NCBI RefSeq assembly: GCF_000316035.1
Contig: NZ_ANHX01000011.1
Location: forward strand, 496,001-560,000
Direction of reading: 5' to 3'
From: Paenibacillus sp. PAMC 26794
Lineage (GTDB): Bacteria; Bacillota; Bacilli; Paenibacillales; Paenibacillaceae
Length of the DNA stretch: 64,000 nucleotides
This document shows positions 50,691 through 61,100 of this stretch, piece after piece. The notes below the pieces were generated by a model. That model searched no databases. It saw only the letters and a list, made by a program, of their open reading frames with translations, and had not been told where the DNA came from. The position numbers and the translations under genes were made by a program. Each line of letters opens with the position of its first letter. Within the stretch, counting starts at the first letter, position 1.

Positions 50691-51551
50691 CTATGATTGT
50701 TGTTTTTGATAAGCGTGCATTGCGGTTTGAAATTGATCTAATGCTTCTTGATATTTGATTCGATCCTTATCATTTGATGCAAGTTGCTTTCGCATGATTA
50801 AATCATCCTGTAATTTTTTCACTAACTCCGTAATTTGATCTTTCGGACTTGAATTTGCAGGTTTGGGCAAAGAATCTGTACCTGTCTGAACAGAGAGTTC
50901 TCTCTTGCTATCCACCTGACCAATTGAAACTTGATCCAGAGTCAAATTAAGCTTGCGAAGTTCTTTTTTTACCCACTCTTCGTTCAATCCTGCTGCTTTT
51001 AAACTGTCTGGCAAGATATGCCCATCCATGATGATCGTACTTGGCTCTTTTTCAGTTGAAATATGGTAGCCTAATAAGTCGGGTGTGAGTGGCTGATATT
51101 CTTTCTTTAACATCACACTGATGTCTCCACTTTGTTCCATGACTGCAAACTCAACATCGGCAACTCTAAACACATCTTTTTTTCGAAGTTGTTCCAGAAA
51201 TTCATCGATCGTTAATCGTTCTTTCTTTAGTGCCTTTTCATTCACAGTTCCATTCTCAATGAGAATCGTTGATTTTCCATCTACAACATCACGAAACTTT
51301 TTACTTTTCATCGTTAAATACTCCGCCCCTGTAGACACGGAAACCCATACAAAAAGTGCGATAAATCCCAAATACCAAGTTGTATCTGTATCTAACGAAA
51401 TATAACCGATCAAGTTTCCTAAAGTTATACCTGTTATATACTCAAACAAGGATAATTCAGAAATTTGGCGCTTGCCTAAAATTTTGGTGATGATAAACAG
51501 AATTGTTACAGCAGCTAACGTTCGTATTGCGACTTCTAACCATTCTGGCAC
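50691..51551 (-). CDS. YetF-type DUF421 membrane protein
   Basis: A 286-residue protein of the DUF421 / YetF-YdfR family. Three N-terminal helices (about 7-80) contain the family stretch ILGKRQISELSLFEYITGI, followed by the cytoplasmic YetF domain with DGKSTILIENGTVNEKALKK, LTIDEFLEQLRKKDV and VADVEFAVMEQSG. A C-terminal charged helical tail of about 75 residues extends beyond the usual family length. Bacillus homologues are spore- or stress-associated with no settled biochemical role. It is monocistronic. Confidence 0.9.
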   Translation of the reverse strand: MPEWLEVAIRTLAAVTILFIITKILGKRQISELSLFEYITGITLGNLIGYISLDTDTTWYLGFIALFVWVSVSTGAEYLTMKSKKFRDVVDGKSTILIENGTVNEKALKKERLTIDEFLEQLRKKDVFRVADVEFAVMEQSGDISVMLKKEYQPLTPDLLGYHISTEKEPSTIIMDGHILPDSLKAAGLNEEWVKKELRKLNLTLDQVSIGQVDSKRELSVQTGTDSLPKPANSSPKDQITELVKKLQDDLIMRKQLASNDKDRIKYQEALDQFQTAMHAYQKQQS

Positions 51552-51780
51552 GTTGAATGTTCCTTTCCCTTTGGAAGTAATGTGCTTGGGTAATTATTAA
51601 AGGTTATAATTACCATTAGTTTAAGATTGTATGCAAAGAACATTTGTTTCTACCCGATGCCCCTAGTAAAGTTTTATTTTTTCTCTGATCAGACCCAAAA
51701 ATTCTCAACATAAATATTCTCAAAACAACAAATCATATTGGAGTAATATCAATCACATTCCATATAAGGAGGAAAACAAC

Positions 51781-52071
51781 ATGAAAAAGACAAGCCTTAC
51801 TGCAATTGCTGCTTGTATGCTGTTTGCTGCAACTGCTGCTTCTGCATCCGCTGCGACAGAGCCTATGCATAAAATGGAAAAATCCGTGCATAAAGCTGAT
51901 CACAAAATGCATATGAAAGGGAAGCATGAAGAACACAAGATGCATATGAAAGCCAAAAAAGAGGAGCATAAATTGCACAAGAATGGTGTAGGCGAAGAGC
52001 ATAAACTCCGCGCTAAAAGTGTTAAGCCTCACGCATTGCCAAAATCCGGTTACGGCGGCGTAAGCGAGTAA
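51781..52071 (+). CDS. His/Lys-rich secreted peptide with C-terminal LPKSG
   Basis: A 96-residue protein. Signal peptide MKKTSLTAIAACMLFA, with cleavage near ASASAA (24). The middle is a repeat of Met-His-Lys units (HKMHMKGKHEEHKMHMKAKK), very rich in His, Lys and Met, suggesting metal or polyanion binding. It ends HALPKSGYGGVSE: LPKSG resembles a sortase signal, without the usual membrane helix and Arg tail. A class F/D-like sortase gene starts 66 bases downstream, so it is probably the sortase's substrate. AAGGAGG before the ATG confirms the start. Confidence 0.8.
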   Translation: MKKTSLTAIAACMLFAATAASASAATEPMHKMEKSVHKADHKMHMKGKHEEHKMHMKAKKEEHKLHKNGVGEEHKLRAKSVKPHALPKSGYGGVSE

Positions 52072-52080
52072 TCCACTAAC

Positions 52081-52114
52081 ACAAAGGACAAAGAGTTCGT
52101 TTCTTTGTCCTTTG
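52081..52114 (+). other. perfect hairpin between the His-rich gene and the sortase gene
   Basis: ACAAAGGACAAAGA (52081-52094) pairs perfectly with TCTTTGTCCTTTGT (52101-52114). No U-run follows, so it likely reduces read-through or protects the upstream mRNA, allowing more substrate than enzyme. Confidence 0.65.
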
Positions 52115-52137
52115 TGAACATTTGAGGTTGATAAACG

Positions 52138-52752
52138 ATGATAAAACGCTCTCATATATTAACGCTATTGCTTATGGCTGTGGTTATGACTACCTTCTAT
52201 GGCTGGAATAATGCCTTAAGTGAACTTGGATTGTCTGCTCCCCCATCCCATCAGGAAGCGTTTCAGACCCGTTTTGAAGAGAACTCCAAATTAAATAACA
52301 TTCCCTCCTCCTTTAAACCGGTTCGAATATGTATACCTACAGTCCATCTCAGTGCAAAGGTCATTCCTGTTGACTTGCAACCGGATGGACGGCTGGGTGT
52401 ACCCAAGTCCAGTGAGGTGGCTGGTTACTTTGAGAACGGTGTGAAGTTGGGTGAACCAGGAAATGCACTTATTGCGGGCCATGTTGATAATTACAAAGGT
52501 CCAGGCATATTTTACCCGCTGAAGCAGTTGAAGCCGGATTCATTGGTGCTCCTATTCGATGCGAATCACCAAGTTCTGATCTATCGCGTGGAGCAAGTTG
52601 AGTCGTATTTCACCAAAGAGGCGCCTCTTGACCGTATTTTTGGTGATACGAATGAATACCGCCTTAATCTGATCACGTGCACGGGGATCTATAATCGGGA
52701 CAAAAAAGAGCATGAACAACGTTTGGTGGTGTATACGCGGTTGGTACAATAA
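52138..52752 (+). CDS. class F/D-like sortase
   Basis: A membrane-anchored transpeptidase of 204 residues. An N-terminal signal-anchor (about 8-27) is followed by the sortase barrel: PVRICIPTVHLSAKVIPV, then GNALIAGHVDNYKGPGIFY with the catalytic His near 119, LNLITCTGIYN with the catalytic Cys near 183, and EQRLVVYTRL with the Arg near 197. The GHVD and short C-terminus fit class F best, but class D is close. It lies between the LPKSG peptide and a secreted amidase gene, all on the plus strand. Confidence 0.88.
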   Translation: MIKRSHILTLLLMAVVMTTFYGWNNALSELGLSAPPSHQEAFQTRFEENSKLNNIPSSFKPVRICIPTVHLSAKVIPVDLQPDGRLGVPKSSEVAGYFENGVKLGEPGNALIAGHVDNYKGPGIFYPLKQLKPDSLVLLFDANHQVLIYRVEQVESYFTKEAPLDRIFGDTNEYRLNLITCTGIYNRDKKEHEQRLVVYTRLVQ

Positions 52753-52776
52753 ATGGACAGAGAAAAGGAGATCGTA

Positions 52777-53901
52777 ATGCCTTTACGACAATATATCGTG
52801 AGTGTGATTTTAATGTCATTAGTCTTCTTCTTCTTTTTATGTGAAACTCCCCCTTTGTCCGCTGCCACACCGAATTACGCAGATGGGTCCAAGCAGGAAA
52901 TAGAAACATTTATAAACCATTTGTTTCATGAACGGTCCCACCATTTGGTTCATCCGGACCGTTCACTCAGCACATATTACGATACAGATTCCAAGGGTGG
53001 TAGACATGCTTTAGCAATTCAAAACAATCGGGCAACGTATTTACACGAGTGGGCGGCTAAACGCGAAATGGATATTTCGGAAAGCCAATCCAGGCTGCGT
53101 ATTCGGGGAATTAAGTTTCGAGGTGAACAAGTCAAGCTTACGTTAGGACATTCACAGAAAATTACGTATGCATATCATGACAATCCGATGGTAAAGCAAT
53201 GGTTTGGTCTGGGAACCTGGCATGTCATGACACTGGTCAAGAAAGATCATCGCTGGATGGTTTCCAAAGAGTGGTTTCTTGATCCACTGGAGGAAAATCC
53301 GAAAAAAATTCCTTCTGGCCGTCCCACACTTCCGCCTTCTCCACGCAGTACTATATCTAATCAACGTTATGATCGTAATCGTGCAGTCGCTTATGCCAAT
53401 AAATATGCTGGTCTTGCTTGGGGAGCTGGTAATGAAGGGAAATACAACGGCAAATATAAGAATTATAATCATTTGGGTGGAGATTGTACCAATTTTGCCT
53501 CACAGGTTTTGGGTGACCCTAAGGAAGGGGGAGGCCTTAACATGAGAAGTCCCTGGAGATACCATTATAATAGCGGCGGTACACGAACTTGGGTACAAAC
53601 GGATGCCTTCAAGCATTTTTTGCTACATAGCGGTTATGGTCAACGAATTGCGTCAGATCACTACGAAGATCTGGTCAAATCTACGGACAAGCATCCGCAC
53701 AGTGCCATGTGGGAACTGGCTTCAGGGGACTTGATTGCACATGTCATGCACAACGATGTAGACCATTTTTCTATCGTTACCGGCTTTGATGATCATGGGT
53801 ACCCTCTTGTCAACTCTCATACAGCGGACCGTTACAGGGCTCCTTTTGATCTGGGCTGGGATAATCAAACTCAGTATCTCCTCATTCACATTAAAGATTA
53901 G
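52777..53901 (+). CDS. secreted amidase-domain protein (Amidase_6)
   Basis: A 374-residue exported protein. Signal peptide MPLRQYIVSVILMSLVFFFF to about PPLSAA. The N-terminal half has an unknown alpha+beta domain (about 30-185). The C-terminal half is the putative amidase domain Amidase_6: YDRNRAVAYANKYAGLAWG, then GGDCTNFASQVLGDPKEGG with the presumed nucleophile Cys, and DHFSIVTGFDDHGYPLVNSH with the His. I choose ATG 52777 (AAGGAG seven bases upstream), not ATG 52753. Probably cell-wall or extracellular amide hydrolysis; substrate unproven. Confidence 0.85.
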   Translation: MPLRQYIVSVILMSLVFFFFLCETPPLSAATPNYADGSKQEIETFINHLFHERSHHLVHPDRSLSTYYDTDSKGGRHALAIQNNRATYLHEWAAKREMDISESQSRLRIRGIKFRGEQVKLTLGHSQKITYAYHDNPMVKQWFGLGTWHVMTLVKKDHRWMVSKEWFLDPLEENPKKIPSGRPTLPPSPRSTISNQRYDRNRAVAYANKYAGLAWGAGNEGKYNGKYKNYNHLGGDCTNFASQVLGDPKEGGGLNMRSPWRYHYNSGGTRTWVQTDAFKHFLLHSGYGQRIASDHYEDLVKSTDKHPHSAMWELASGDLIAHVMHNDVDHFSIVTGFDDHGYPLVNSHTADRYRAPFDLGWDNQTQYLLIHIKD

Positions 53902-53985
53902 CTGCTTTTTGTCTCTAAAGTACTTCGTTTCCTTCCCAGCTCATATACTGTGAGTGGACATGTTGGCTGGAAGGAGATTGAAGCA

Positions 53986-55470
53986 ATGCACAAGTCGTCG
54001 TTCTTTCGACAAACGGGTACTCGTTTGGGTGCCATTGCATTAACCAAAAGCATCGGGCTCATGGGACGGGTGATGCTGACTCGAATCATCGGCGCCGAAG
54101 GTATCGGTTTATTTCAAATAGCCTATGCTTATTTTGGTTTCGCTTTGATGCTGGTTACGAGTGGTTTCCCAACCGCTCTGGCTATATATACAGCAGGAAA
54201 AAAGAATTTGGGTTGGGTATGGTTCAAGAGATTGACCGTTTGGGTGTTATCAGTGGGAATAGTCGCTTTTATACTGACACTCGGATTTGCTGAGCAAATC
54301 TCACATCACCTTGGTAACCCTAATAGTTATTATTTTATTCGTGCTCTCGCACCGGCACTTGTCATTATACCGCTACTTGCTCTATTTCGCGGATACCTTC
54401 AAGGGCTAGAACAGTATGAAGCTATCGCATTTTCAGAGGTCGTCGAGCAGTTAATTCGAGTCACTGTCATGCTGACGTTATGTGTTCTTTTTTTGCCCCA
54501 AGGCGGTATGTTTGCAGGAGGCATAAGCATGCTCGGGACTAGCTTGGGTGGGATTGCCGCTTTTGTAATACTTCTTATCTTCTATATTAGAAATATAAAG
54601 ATCCCTATCTATAAAGCCATTCCTGCATCCTCGCCACAGGGGGAAGGGAAGTGGTTTGTTCGAAGTTCCCTTGCCATCTGTCTTACTCGGCTGCTCATTC
54701 CGTTCTCAGATATGGCTGATGCACTGATTATACCTGCAAGACTGCAAAGTGCAGGGTATTCTTCACATGAGGCGACCGCCATGTTTGGCATGCTTACAGG
54801 CATGGCTCTTCTAATTGCCTATATGCCGACAATGGTCACCGCTGCCATTTCCCATACAATGACTATGAAGTTAGCTTCAGCCTGGATAGAGCAACAAGGC
54901 CATTTATTTCGGAGCTACAGCCTGAAGGCCATACGATATGCGTGGTCTTGGGGGATCGTCTCCACCCTTTTTTTATTGATACACGCCGAAGAACTGGCTT
55001 TAATCATATTTGGTTCCACAGAAGCTGGTAGCCTGATCAAAGGATTATCAGTAATTCCCCTCATTGTAGGCGTAAGAGAAATTACAACCAGTATCCTATG
55101 GGCTCAAGAACAAAAAAAAGTCACGTTTATCGCCACCGTCATCGGAATCGTTTTTGCTATAGGCTGTCATTACTTCCTCATTCCTGTCCCGTACATACAA
55201 CTGAATGGAGCAGTTTCAGGTATTCTGTTGATGGAGCTGATTGTATTTGTTGCCAATGTTTTTGCTCTTCGATCCTTGTTACTCCCTATGCAAATTGGCA
55301 GAATGGCGGCTTCTACTCTATTCCTCTTACTTGCAGGTATTCCACTAGGTTACTTCATTCGTACCTGTAGTCAAAACTGGCTTCCAGGCACATTTGGTGA
55401 AGTATCAGGAATGGTGATATACGGGGCTTGTCTGCTACTTGTTCACATATGGATCAGTAAACGGATATAA
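53986..55470 (+). CDS. SpoVB/MurJ-like polysaccharide flippase
   Basis: A polytopic membrane protein of 494 residues with about 14 helices, of the MATE/MOP polysaccharide-export superfamily. The N-terminal ALTKSIGLMGRVMLTRIIGA and EGIGLFQIAYAYFGF resemble SpoVB and YtgP. Such proteins flip lipid-linked precursors across the membrane, in sporulation for cortex or coat polysaccharide. I start at ATG 53986 (AAGGAG upstream), not at GTG 53950. It follows the amidase gene by 84 bases and may be co-transcribed with the sortase cluster. Confidence 0.88.
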   Translation: MHKSSFFRQTGTRLGAIALTKSIGLMGRVMLTRIIGAEGIGLFQIAYAYFGFALMLVTSGFPTALAIYTAGKKNLGWVWFKRLTVWVLSVGIVAFILTLGFAEQISHHLGNPNSYYFIRALAPALVIIPLLALFRGYLQGLEQYEAIAFSEVVEQLIRVTVMLTLCVLFLPQGGMFAGGISMLGTSLGGIAAFVILLIFYIRNIKIPIYKAIPASSPQGEGKWFVRSSLAICLTRLLIPFSDMADALIIPARLQSAGYSSHEATAMFGMLTGMALLIAYMPTMVTAAISHTMTMKLASAWIEQQGHLFRSYSLKAIRYAWSWGIVSTLFLLIHAEELALIIFGSTEAGSLIKGLSVIPLIVGVREITTSILWAQEQKKVTFIATVIGIVFAIGCHYFLIPVPYIQLNGAVSGILLMELIVFVANVFALRSLLLPMQIGRMAASTLFLLLAGIPLGYFIRTCSQNWLPGTFGEVSGMVIYGACLLLVHIWISKRI

Positions 55471-55555
55471 GGCTTTGCTTTCTAAACAGGCCAATTCCTT
55501 CTTATACATGCAATTCTGCAACATAGTAAACACTCAACCGCTCCACTAATCTTAC

Positions 55556-56416
55556 TTACCAGAGGGAGGCATGCTTTCTAACGATCTCAATAAAAGCTTT
55601 TACTTGGGGAGAGATCCACTTGTTTTTGGGATACAGCAACTGCGTAGCTAGATTTTGTTTGTACTGCTGACCTGAAAGTTTTTCTTCCTTCAGCTCCTTC
55701 TCTACCGTAATTCGAGGTAACAAGGATATGCCCATACCGCTCAATATCGACTGTTTCACAGCTTCAATACTCCAGAATTCAATATTGGAAGTAATCCCAA
55801 TCTGATACTCTTCAATGCATTGTTCAAACAATGTGCGATACCCACAACCTCTTTCGGTAAAAAGTAAATTGCTTCGCACAATGTCCCGTTGTAGCTCAAA
55901 TGAATTGGGGTACAGCAGCATCATGGGCTCCTCAGCCAATTTCTCACTGTACAGATTGGGATCATGCACCTCTGTCCCCAACATGAAGGAAATATCACTT
56001 TTACCTTGCATCAAATTCTCTTTATAATGTACGGAATCTAATTGGTGCCATTCGATATTGACATGGGGATGCAATTTTTTGAACTCTTCAATAATAGGCG
56101 GAAAACGATAGATCAACAACGTTTCCCCAATACTGATCACGATATTACCCGTTAATTCCCCTTGTGCAGCTGTCACTTCCTTAATCATGTGATACAGATC
56201 AAGCATTTTTTGGGCATGTGGCAACAATTTTTTCCCAGTCTCTGTTAAAATAACCCGCTTACCAATTCGATCAAATAAAGGATAGTTAATCTCCTCTTCC
56301 AATGCCTTGATATGCAATGTAATTGTAGATTGTGCGTATCCAAGATGCTCAGCAGCTTTGGTAAATCCATCGTGTTCCACAATCGTAATAAATGTGACCA
56401 AATGACGTATTTCCAT
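55556..56416 (-). CDS. LysR-family regulator
   Basis: About 286 residues: N-terminal helix-turn-helix (EIRHLVTFITIVEHDGFTKA, then YAQSTITLHIKALEEEINY) and a periplasmic-binding-like effector domain from about 90. I use ATG 56416, about 6 bases after AAGGGAG; ATG 56419 is also possible. It is divergent from the hydrolase gene, and the 155-base intergenic region holds three copies of ATCGTTTA, so it most likely activates that gene in response to an unknown inducer. Confidence 0.88.
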   Translation of the reverse strand: MEIRHLVTFITIVEHDGFTKAAEHLGYAQSTITLHIKALEEEINYPLFDRIGKRVILTETGKKLLPHAQKMLDLYHMIKEVTAAQGELTGNIVISIGETLLIYRFPPIIEEFKKLHPHVNIEWHQLDSVHYKENLMQGKSDISFMLGTEVHDPNLYSEKLAEEPMMLLYPNSFELQRDIVRSNLLFTERGCGYRTLFEQCIEEYQIGITSNIEFWSIEAVKQSILSGMGISLLPRITVEKELKEEKLSGQQYKQNLATQLLYPKNKWISPQVKAFIEIVRKHASLW

Positions 56417-56450
56417 CATTGGCTCCCTTCTTTTTAACATCATTAAAACT

Positions 56451-56553
56451 GATCGTTTACATATAAACTATCAATTTCACTAATGGAAAGCAATCGTTTA
56501 TATTCAATGTAGCTCATTAAGAGCCCATTTAATTTTTTAATCTCGATCGTTTA
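56451..56553. promoter_or_regulatory. three repeats of ATCGTTTA between LysR and hydrolase genes
   Basis: GATCGTTTACATATAAAC (56451), AATCGTTTATATTC (56492) and GATCGTTTATGG (56545) share ATCGTTTA, spaced about 40 and 53 bases. GTTTACATATAAAC is itself nearly palindromic. Likely LysR binding sites. Confidence 0.6.
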
Positions 56554-56571
56554 TGGAAGGGAGTAATCACT

Positions 56572-57411
56572 ATGAAAACAGCAGCAACGTCATCCATGTT
56601 GATTAATGGATATCGAATTGCTTATGAGCAATACGGAGAAGGCTCTCCCATATGGCTCCTTCATGGAACACCGTCTTATAGCTATGAATGGAGAAAAGTA
56701 ATACCCGCTCTGGTTCAAAAAGGATATAAAGTCTATGTTCATGACCTCCTTGGATATGGAGCATCTGAAAGACCACTCGAAGCAGATACTTCTGTGGCAG
56801 CACAATATACGCTGTTTAGTCAGCTTTTAGACGAACTCGGAATGGATCGTTTACATGTCGCAGCCCATGATCTAGGTGGAATTGTTGGAGTCCAACTGGC
56901 CCTGGAACAGCCTGAGCGTGTACAATCGCTTACGTTACTCAACATGCCCAGCTATGATTCGTGGCCCTCACCAACCTGGAAGAAAATTATTGAAGAACAG
57001 CTTGAACAGGTGGAACAAATGCCCCGTGCTGATTTTGATACCATGCTAAAGAAACAATTACCCATGGCAGTGTATAATAAAGAGCTGATGACTGGAGATA
57101 CACTGGATGCATATCTGGAACCCCATACAGGTTCATTGGGGAAAGCCTCTTTTTTCTCCCATCAGGTAGCTCACTATAATGCAAAATATACTGAATCCTA
57201 TGGAACAGATTTACCGAAGCTGAAAGTCCCTGTTCAAATTCTATGGGGTGAGGAGGATGAATGGCAGCCCCTCGCTTATGCAAAGAGGCTTGTCCAAGAT
57301 ATTCCCCATGCCTGCCTACATGTCATTCCCAGAGCTGGTCATTTCGTAATGGAAGATGAGCCGGGGCAATGTTCTGATTATATCGACCGTTTCTGCAATG
57401 AGCATCCATGA
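56572..57411 (+). CDS. alpha/beta hydrolase with Asp nucleophile (haloalkane dehalogenase / epoxide hydrolase type)
   Basis: A 279-residue cytoplasmic alpha/beta hydrolase. Oxyanion motif LLHGTPSYSYEWR near 29 (HGxP), nucleophile elbow HVAAHDLGGIVGVQLAL near 98-112 with Asp in place of Ser (HDLGG), a cap domain about 130-200, and the catalytic His in RAGHFVMEDEP near 260. The Asp elbow is that of haloalkane dehalogenases and epoxide hydrolases. Regulated by the divergent LysR protein. AAGGGAG supports the start. Confidence 0.88.
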   Translation: MKTAATSSMLINGYRIAYEQYGEGSPIWLLHGTPSYSYEWRKVIPALVQKGYKVYVHDLLGYGASERPLEADTSVAAQYTLFSQLLDELGMDRLHVAAHDLGGIVGVQLALEQPERVQSLTLLNMPSYDSWPSPTWKKIIEEQLEQVEQMPRADFDTMLKKQLPMAVYNKELMTGDTLDAYLEPHTGSLGKASFFSHQVAHYNAKYTESYGTDLPKLKVPVQILWGEEDEWQPLAYAKRLVQDIPHACLHVIPRAGHFVMEDEPGQCSDYIDRFCNEHP

Positions 57412-57425
57412 GTTAGGATGATATA

Positions 57426-57467
57426 GAAAAAACACGAGGCGTATATTCACTTCCTCGTGTTTTTCTA
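57426..57467. terminator. bidirectional terminator between the hydrolase and the GH13 remnant
   Basis: AAAAACACGAGG and CCTCGTGTTTTT form a 12-pair stem with A- and T-runs included, fitting both strands. Confidence 0.85.
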
Positions 57468-57520
57468 ATTCATTTGTATGCTCGTTTATTTTAGCTGCCT
57501 GATGCCCATATCCTTTACGA

Positions 57521-57930
57521 TTATACTTTATTGTTTAATCCAACAATGGTTTCAAACGGTCGCAACACCAGTGGCAGCAAGCCATTCTCATAGTGGGTAA
57601 GCCAGATCTCTGAGAAGTTGAGGCCAAGCTCATCTTCCTCAAGCTCCACCATGTGTTCAGTAAGATTGATTACTACCAGCACCTGTTGATCTGCCAGTGT
57701 ACGTGTATATGCATATGCACTCGGATGATCCGGCATAAGAAGCTCATAAATACCATAAGTCAACGTATCGTGCTCTTTTCGCAGCTGAATCATTTGTTTA
57801 TAAAATTGAAGAATGGAACGTGGTTCCTGGAGTTGTTTCTCTACATTAATATTGACGTAATTGTCATTCACCTTTAACCATGGCGTACCCGTGGTAAACC
57901 CGGCCTGTTTGGCCGAAGGTATGCCGATTA
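57521..57930 (-). pseudogene. C-terminal remnant of a GH13 alpha-glucosidase
   Basis: The open frame reads PSAKQAGFTTGTPWLKVNDN then YVNINVEKQLQEPRSILQ, FYKQMIQLRKEHDTLTYG and the C-terminal beta domain, identical in pattern to the end of oligo-1,6-glucosidases (GH13_31). There is no start; sequence beyond about 57930 (to 58073) is shifted in frame and no longer recognisable. The catalytic barrel is missing, so it is not functional. Confidence 0.75.
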
Positions 57931-58086
57931 TTGTTCTTCCACAGGCCTCGGCCCTTTTTGAAGCTCGTCGGCATTTCTAATTCATTCAAGCGGACACGCT
58001 GTCTGTATCCTGTCCAAGTCCAATTTCCTTTCATCATTATAGATTGATATTCAAATAAGTCAAACGCTTTCATATTGTGCGTATAT

Positions 58087-58126
58087 AAAAAGTGCTACTC
58101 CTCAAAATGATGAGGAATAGCACTTT
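58087..58126 (-). terminator. terminator of the pectinase gene
   Basis: AAAAGTGCTA-TCCTCA pairs with TGAGGA-TAGCACTTTT; on the minus strand TTTTTATAT follows. It lies about 62 bases past the stop. Confidence 0.85.
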
Positions 58127-58188
58127 TATATGCGTACCTTACTTCAGTTGTAATCACTTCTTGTTAATGGATGCTCAAACATTTCAGT

Positions 58189-61100
58189 CTACTCTCGTAC
58201 CGCCACATTTAATGTGTATGATCTGGTTTCCCCTGAAGAATTACGAAGTACAGCTTCATACTCGTAGATTCCAGTTACCCTTCCAGAGATTGAGGTAACA
58301 CCAGACTGTGCACCAGGCGAATGAGATTGCAGTGATTGTGTGTCAATCAATACACCATTTTCGTAAAGTTCGTATTCGGTTGCGTTTGTTCCCCACCACA
58401 GATTCATGGTGACATTATAGTTGCCGTCACCGTCCCAGTTGTCGTTCGACAGAACAGCTTGCCCCGGGGAAGCATCCGTGACGATGACTGTCAGCGGAAC
58501 ACTCATGGTTGAACCCAGTGCATTGATTAATTCTCCAGTATAGATATAGGTGCCATTTTTCTTTCCAGTAATATCAACTTGAACAGATTGGGCGGACGGG
58601 GATTGATCGACCAGAGAAATTTCCTTAATCAGTTCACCATTCTCATACAGCTTGAACTGATTGCCGTTATTCCCCCACCACAGATTCATAGTGATTGTAT
58701 AGTCTCCGTCTTTGAGCCCCGTGTCGTAACCATTATTATCAGATAACACCGGAGTGCCAGGGGCAGCGTTTGCTAGTGGCGTTGTCTGATGGAGCCATTC
58801 CTCCCACTTAATCAGCACACTTACCTGCTCATCCGTAAATACGGTTCCTCTAGCTGCTTGAACGTCATTACCGTAGGATGCAAGCAATTGACGCGCTTTT
58901 GCTCCTTCACGATTGTTTGCTGCCTGTTTGGCCTGCTGTAACGTGTTTGTGAGCTGTTCAGCAAGAACACCAGCATTAGGATCGATCGATTCATCAGCAA
59001 AGGTGTTGGTCAGATTAATTAGGCTATCGAATGTAGCAATAACGCCAAAACTATATTCTACTGTCTGTTCCCAGCCAGCCAAATCGGAGACCGTTGCCGT
59101 AACCTGGTTCAGGCCGGGTTCCAGTGTATACGCAGGAGTGTCGAGAAGCACACCCTCCGGCTCTTCCACACCGGATACCGAATCGGAGGCTGTATAGCTA
59201 ATTTCCACATGCTGATCAATGGTGTACTCGGTTTGACCATGAATTTCAATGGTTGGAGGTACGAGATCAATCGATATGGACAAAGACTGTTCACTCTCTT
59301 TGTTACCGTCAACATCGACACTCCAGTAGGTGATGGTATGTGTACCTTCTTCAGTTAGGGTCAACTGTGTGCCACTCACCGTTTCGCCACCATTGATTTG
59401 ATAATAGGTCCCTTCGATTTCGGAATCTTCATCGCTTGCTGTGAAGGTTACTTGTGCAGGAGAAGTATACCAGCCGTTCTGCAATTCTCCTTCCACAGTT
59501 GCCGTAGTATGCGGGGCTTCCTGCTCCGGAGTTTCTCCTTCCAACGTAACAAAATCAGATAGCGGAATATTCAATTCCTTCACAAGACGTGCCACGAGTT
59601 CAGACACCTTGATTGCACCGTTCATTTGCAAATGTGTATTGTCTTCGGTTGTACCTACCCACATGAATATCGATTTGGTTCCTTCTGTGCCAAGCTCCTG
59701 GAAATGCTCCCAACTGGCTTGGTTCAGATCAATGATGAGTGTTTCCGTCTCCTGCGCCGTTTCTTTCATCGCCTGTACGTATTCCGGGAAACTCTTGTTC
59801 AGCACTTCTCCGGTAAAGTCACGGCGGTTCACTGGCGTGACCAGAACCGGAATTGCCCCTCTCTGAAGAGCACCGTTAATGTATTCTTTTAGATATACCT
59901 TAAATTGCTCTGGTGTAAGATAACGCTCTGGACGTGAAGGTGTGGAATCATTATGAGACCACTGCATGAACAGATAATCGCCTTCTTGAATGTCGAGTAA
60001 AATATCGTTGAGATATCCGCCGACCAGGAAGGTCTTGCTGCTCAAACCTCCAACTGCCCGGTTATCAATACTGACTTCATTTGGATCAAAATATCCACCC
60101 AACGTTTCGCCCCAGCCTGCTTGCGGACGATAGTTTTCCGCGTAATTGGCCACAGTGGAATCGCTGGCCAAATAAATAACAGGTTTATCGCTTGCACTGT
60201 GATCTGGCAGACGCTCCAGCTTCAGCGCATTGATCTTCGGTGCATTTCCGGTGAAATTGAAGTTAAAGACCCCATCAATCAAGGCAATGTCATATGTGAT
60301 TTCTTTGAATTCGCCCTTGGCAATGCTTGTAAGAGGCAGTTTTGTCATCTGCTCTACAACGACATTTGCGCTGGTCGATTCCTCCGCATCCCCGATGGTC
60401 ATCGTTACCCGGTAATTCGCCGGCTCCATTTCCGCCAAAAAAGAGGTACCGTTTACTCGTGTGAAATCTTCCTTGAGCAAATCTCCGGTTTCCCGGTTCT
60501 CATCTTTGGTCAGCGCAGTATCGGCAAATCCGTACCCATTGCCTTCAATGTACGCTCTTTTGGCATCTACCTTGATGTATCCGTCGGCTGCGCCGCCAGA
60601 ACCAAAGTCAAATTTGTACTCACTTAACTCTTCGCCAGGTTCACTTGTTAATGAATCCTTCGCAACAGTTAACATGTTCAACGCATGGTCAACTTGGGCC
60701 TGGGTGGCTTCCGTATTGAATATAGCTTCCGCAGCTGCCAAAGCCCGGTTCACCACAGCCTTCGATGCATCTGTATATTCCGACAGATCAATTGCTTTGA
60801 TCTCATCATACAGAGCGATCAATACAGTCTGATCGCCACTCTCCGAAGAGAGCTGAGTGCCTTCAATCCGCACGTTGTCGATCTGGGTAGTCCAGTTCAA
60901 CGTGCCTCCACCGCCTTTTCTAGTTCCCAGGAACCGCATGGATCTGACGTTGTCCGCATATGCGGCGGAACTCAGCGAGATATCTGCAATCGTTTGTGTA
61001 ACTGTCGGATCCGCTAGGTTCGTTAATGTAAGATCAAGTGTTTTCTCGGCAAAATTAACGGTAGCATCCATATTGACCCACTGGTTCTTGGAAATATCTG

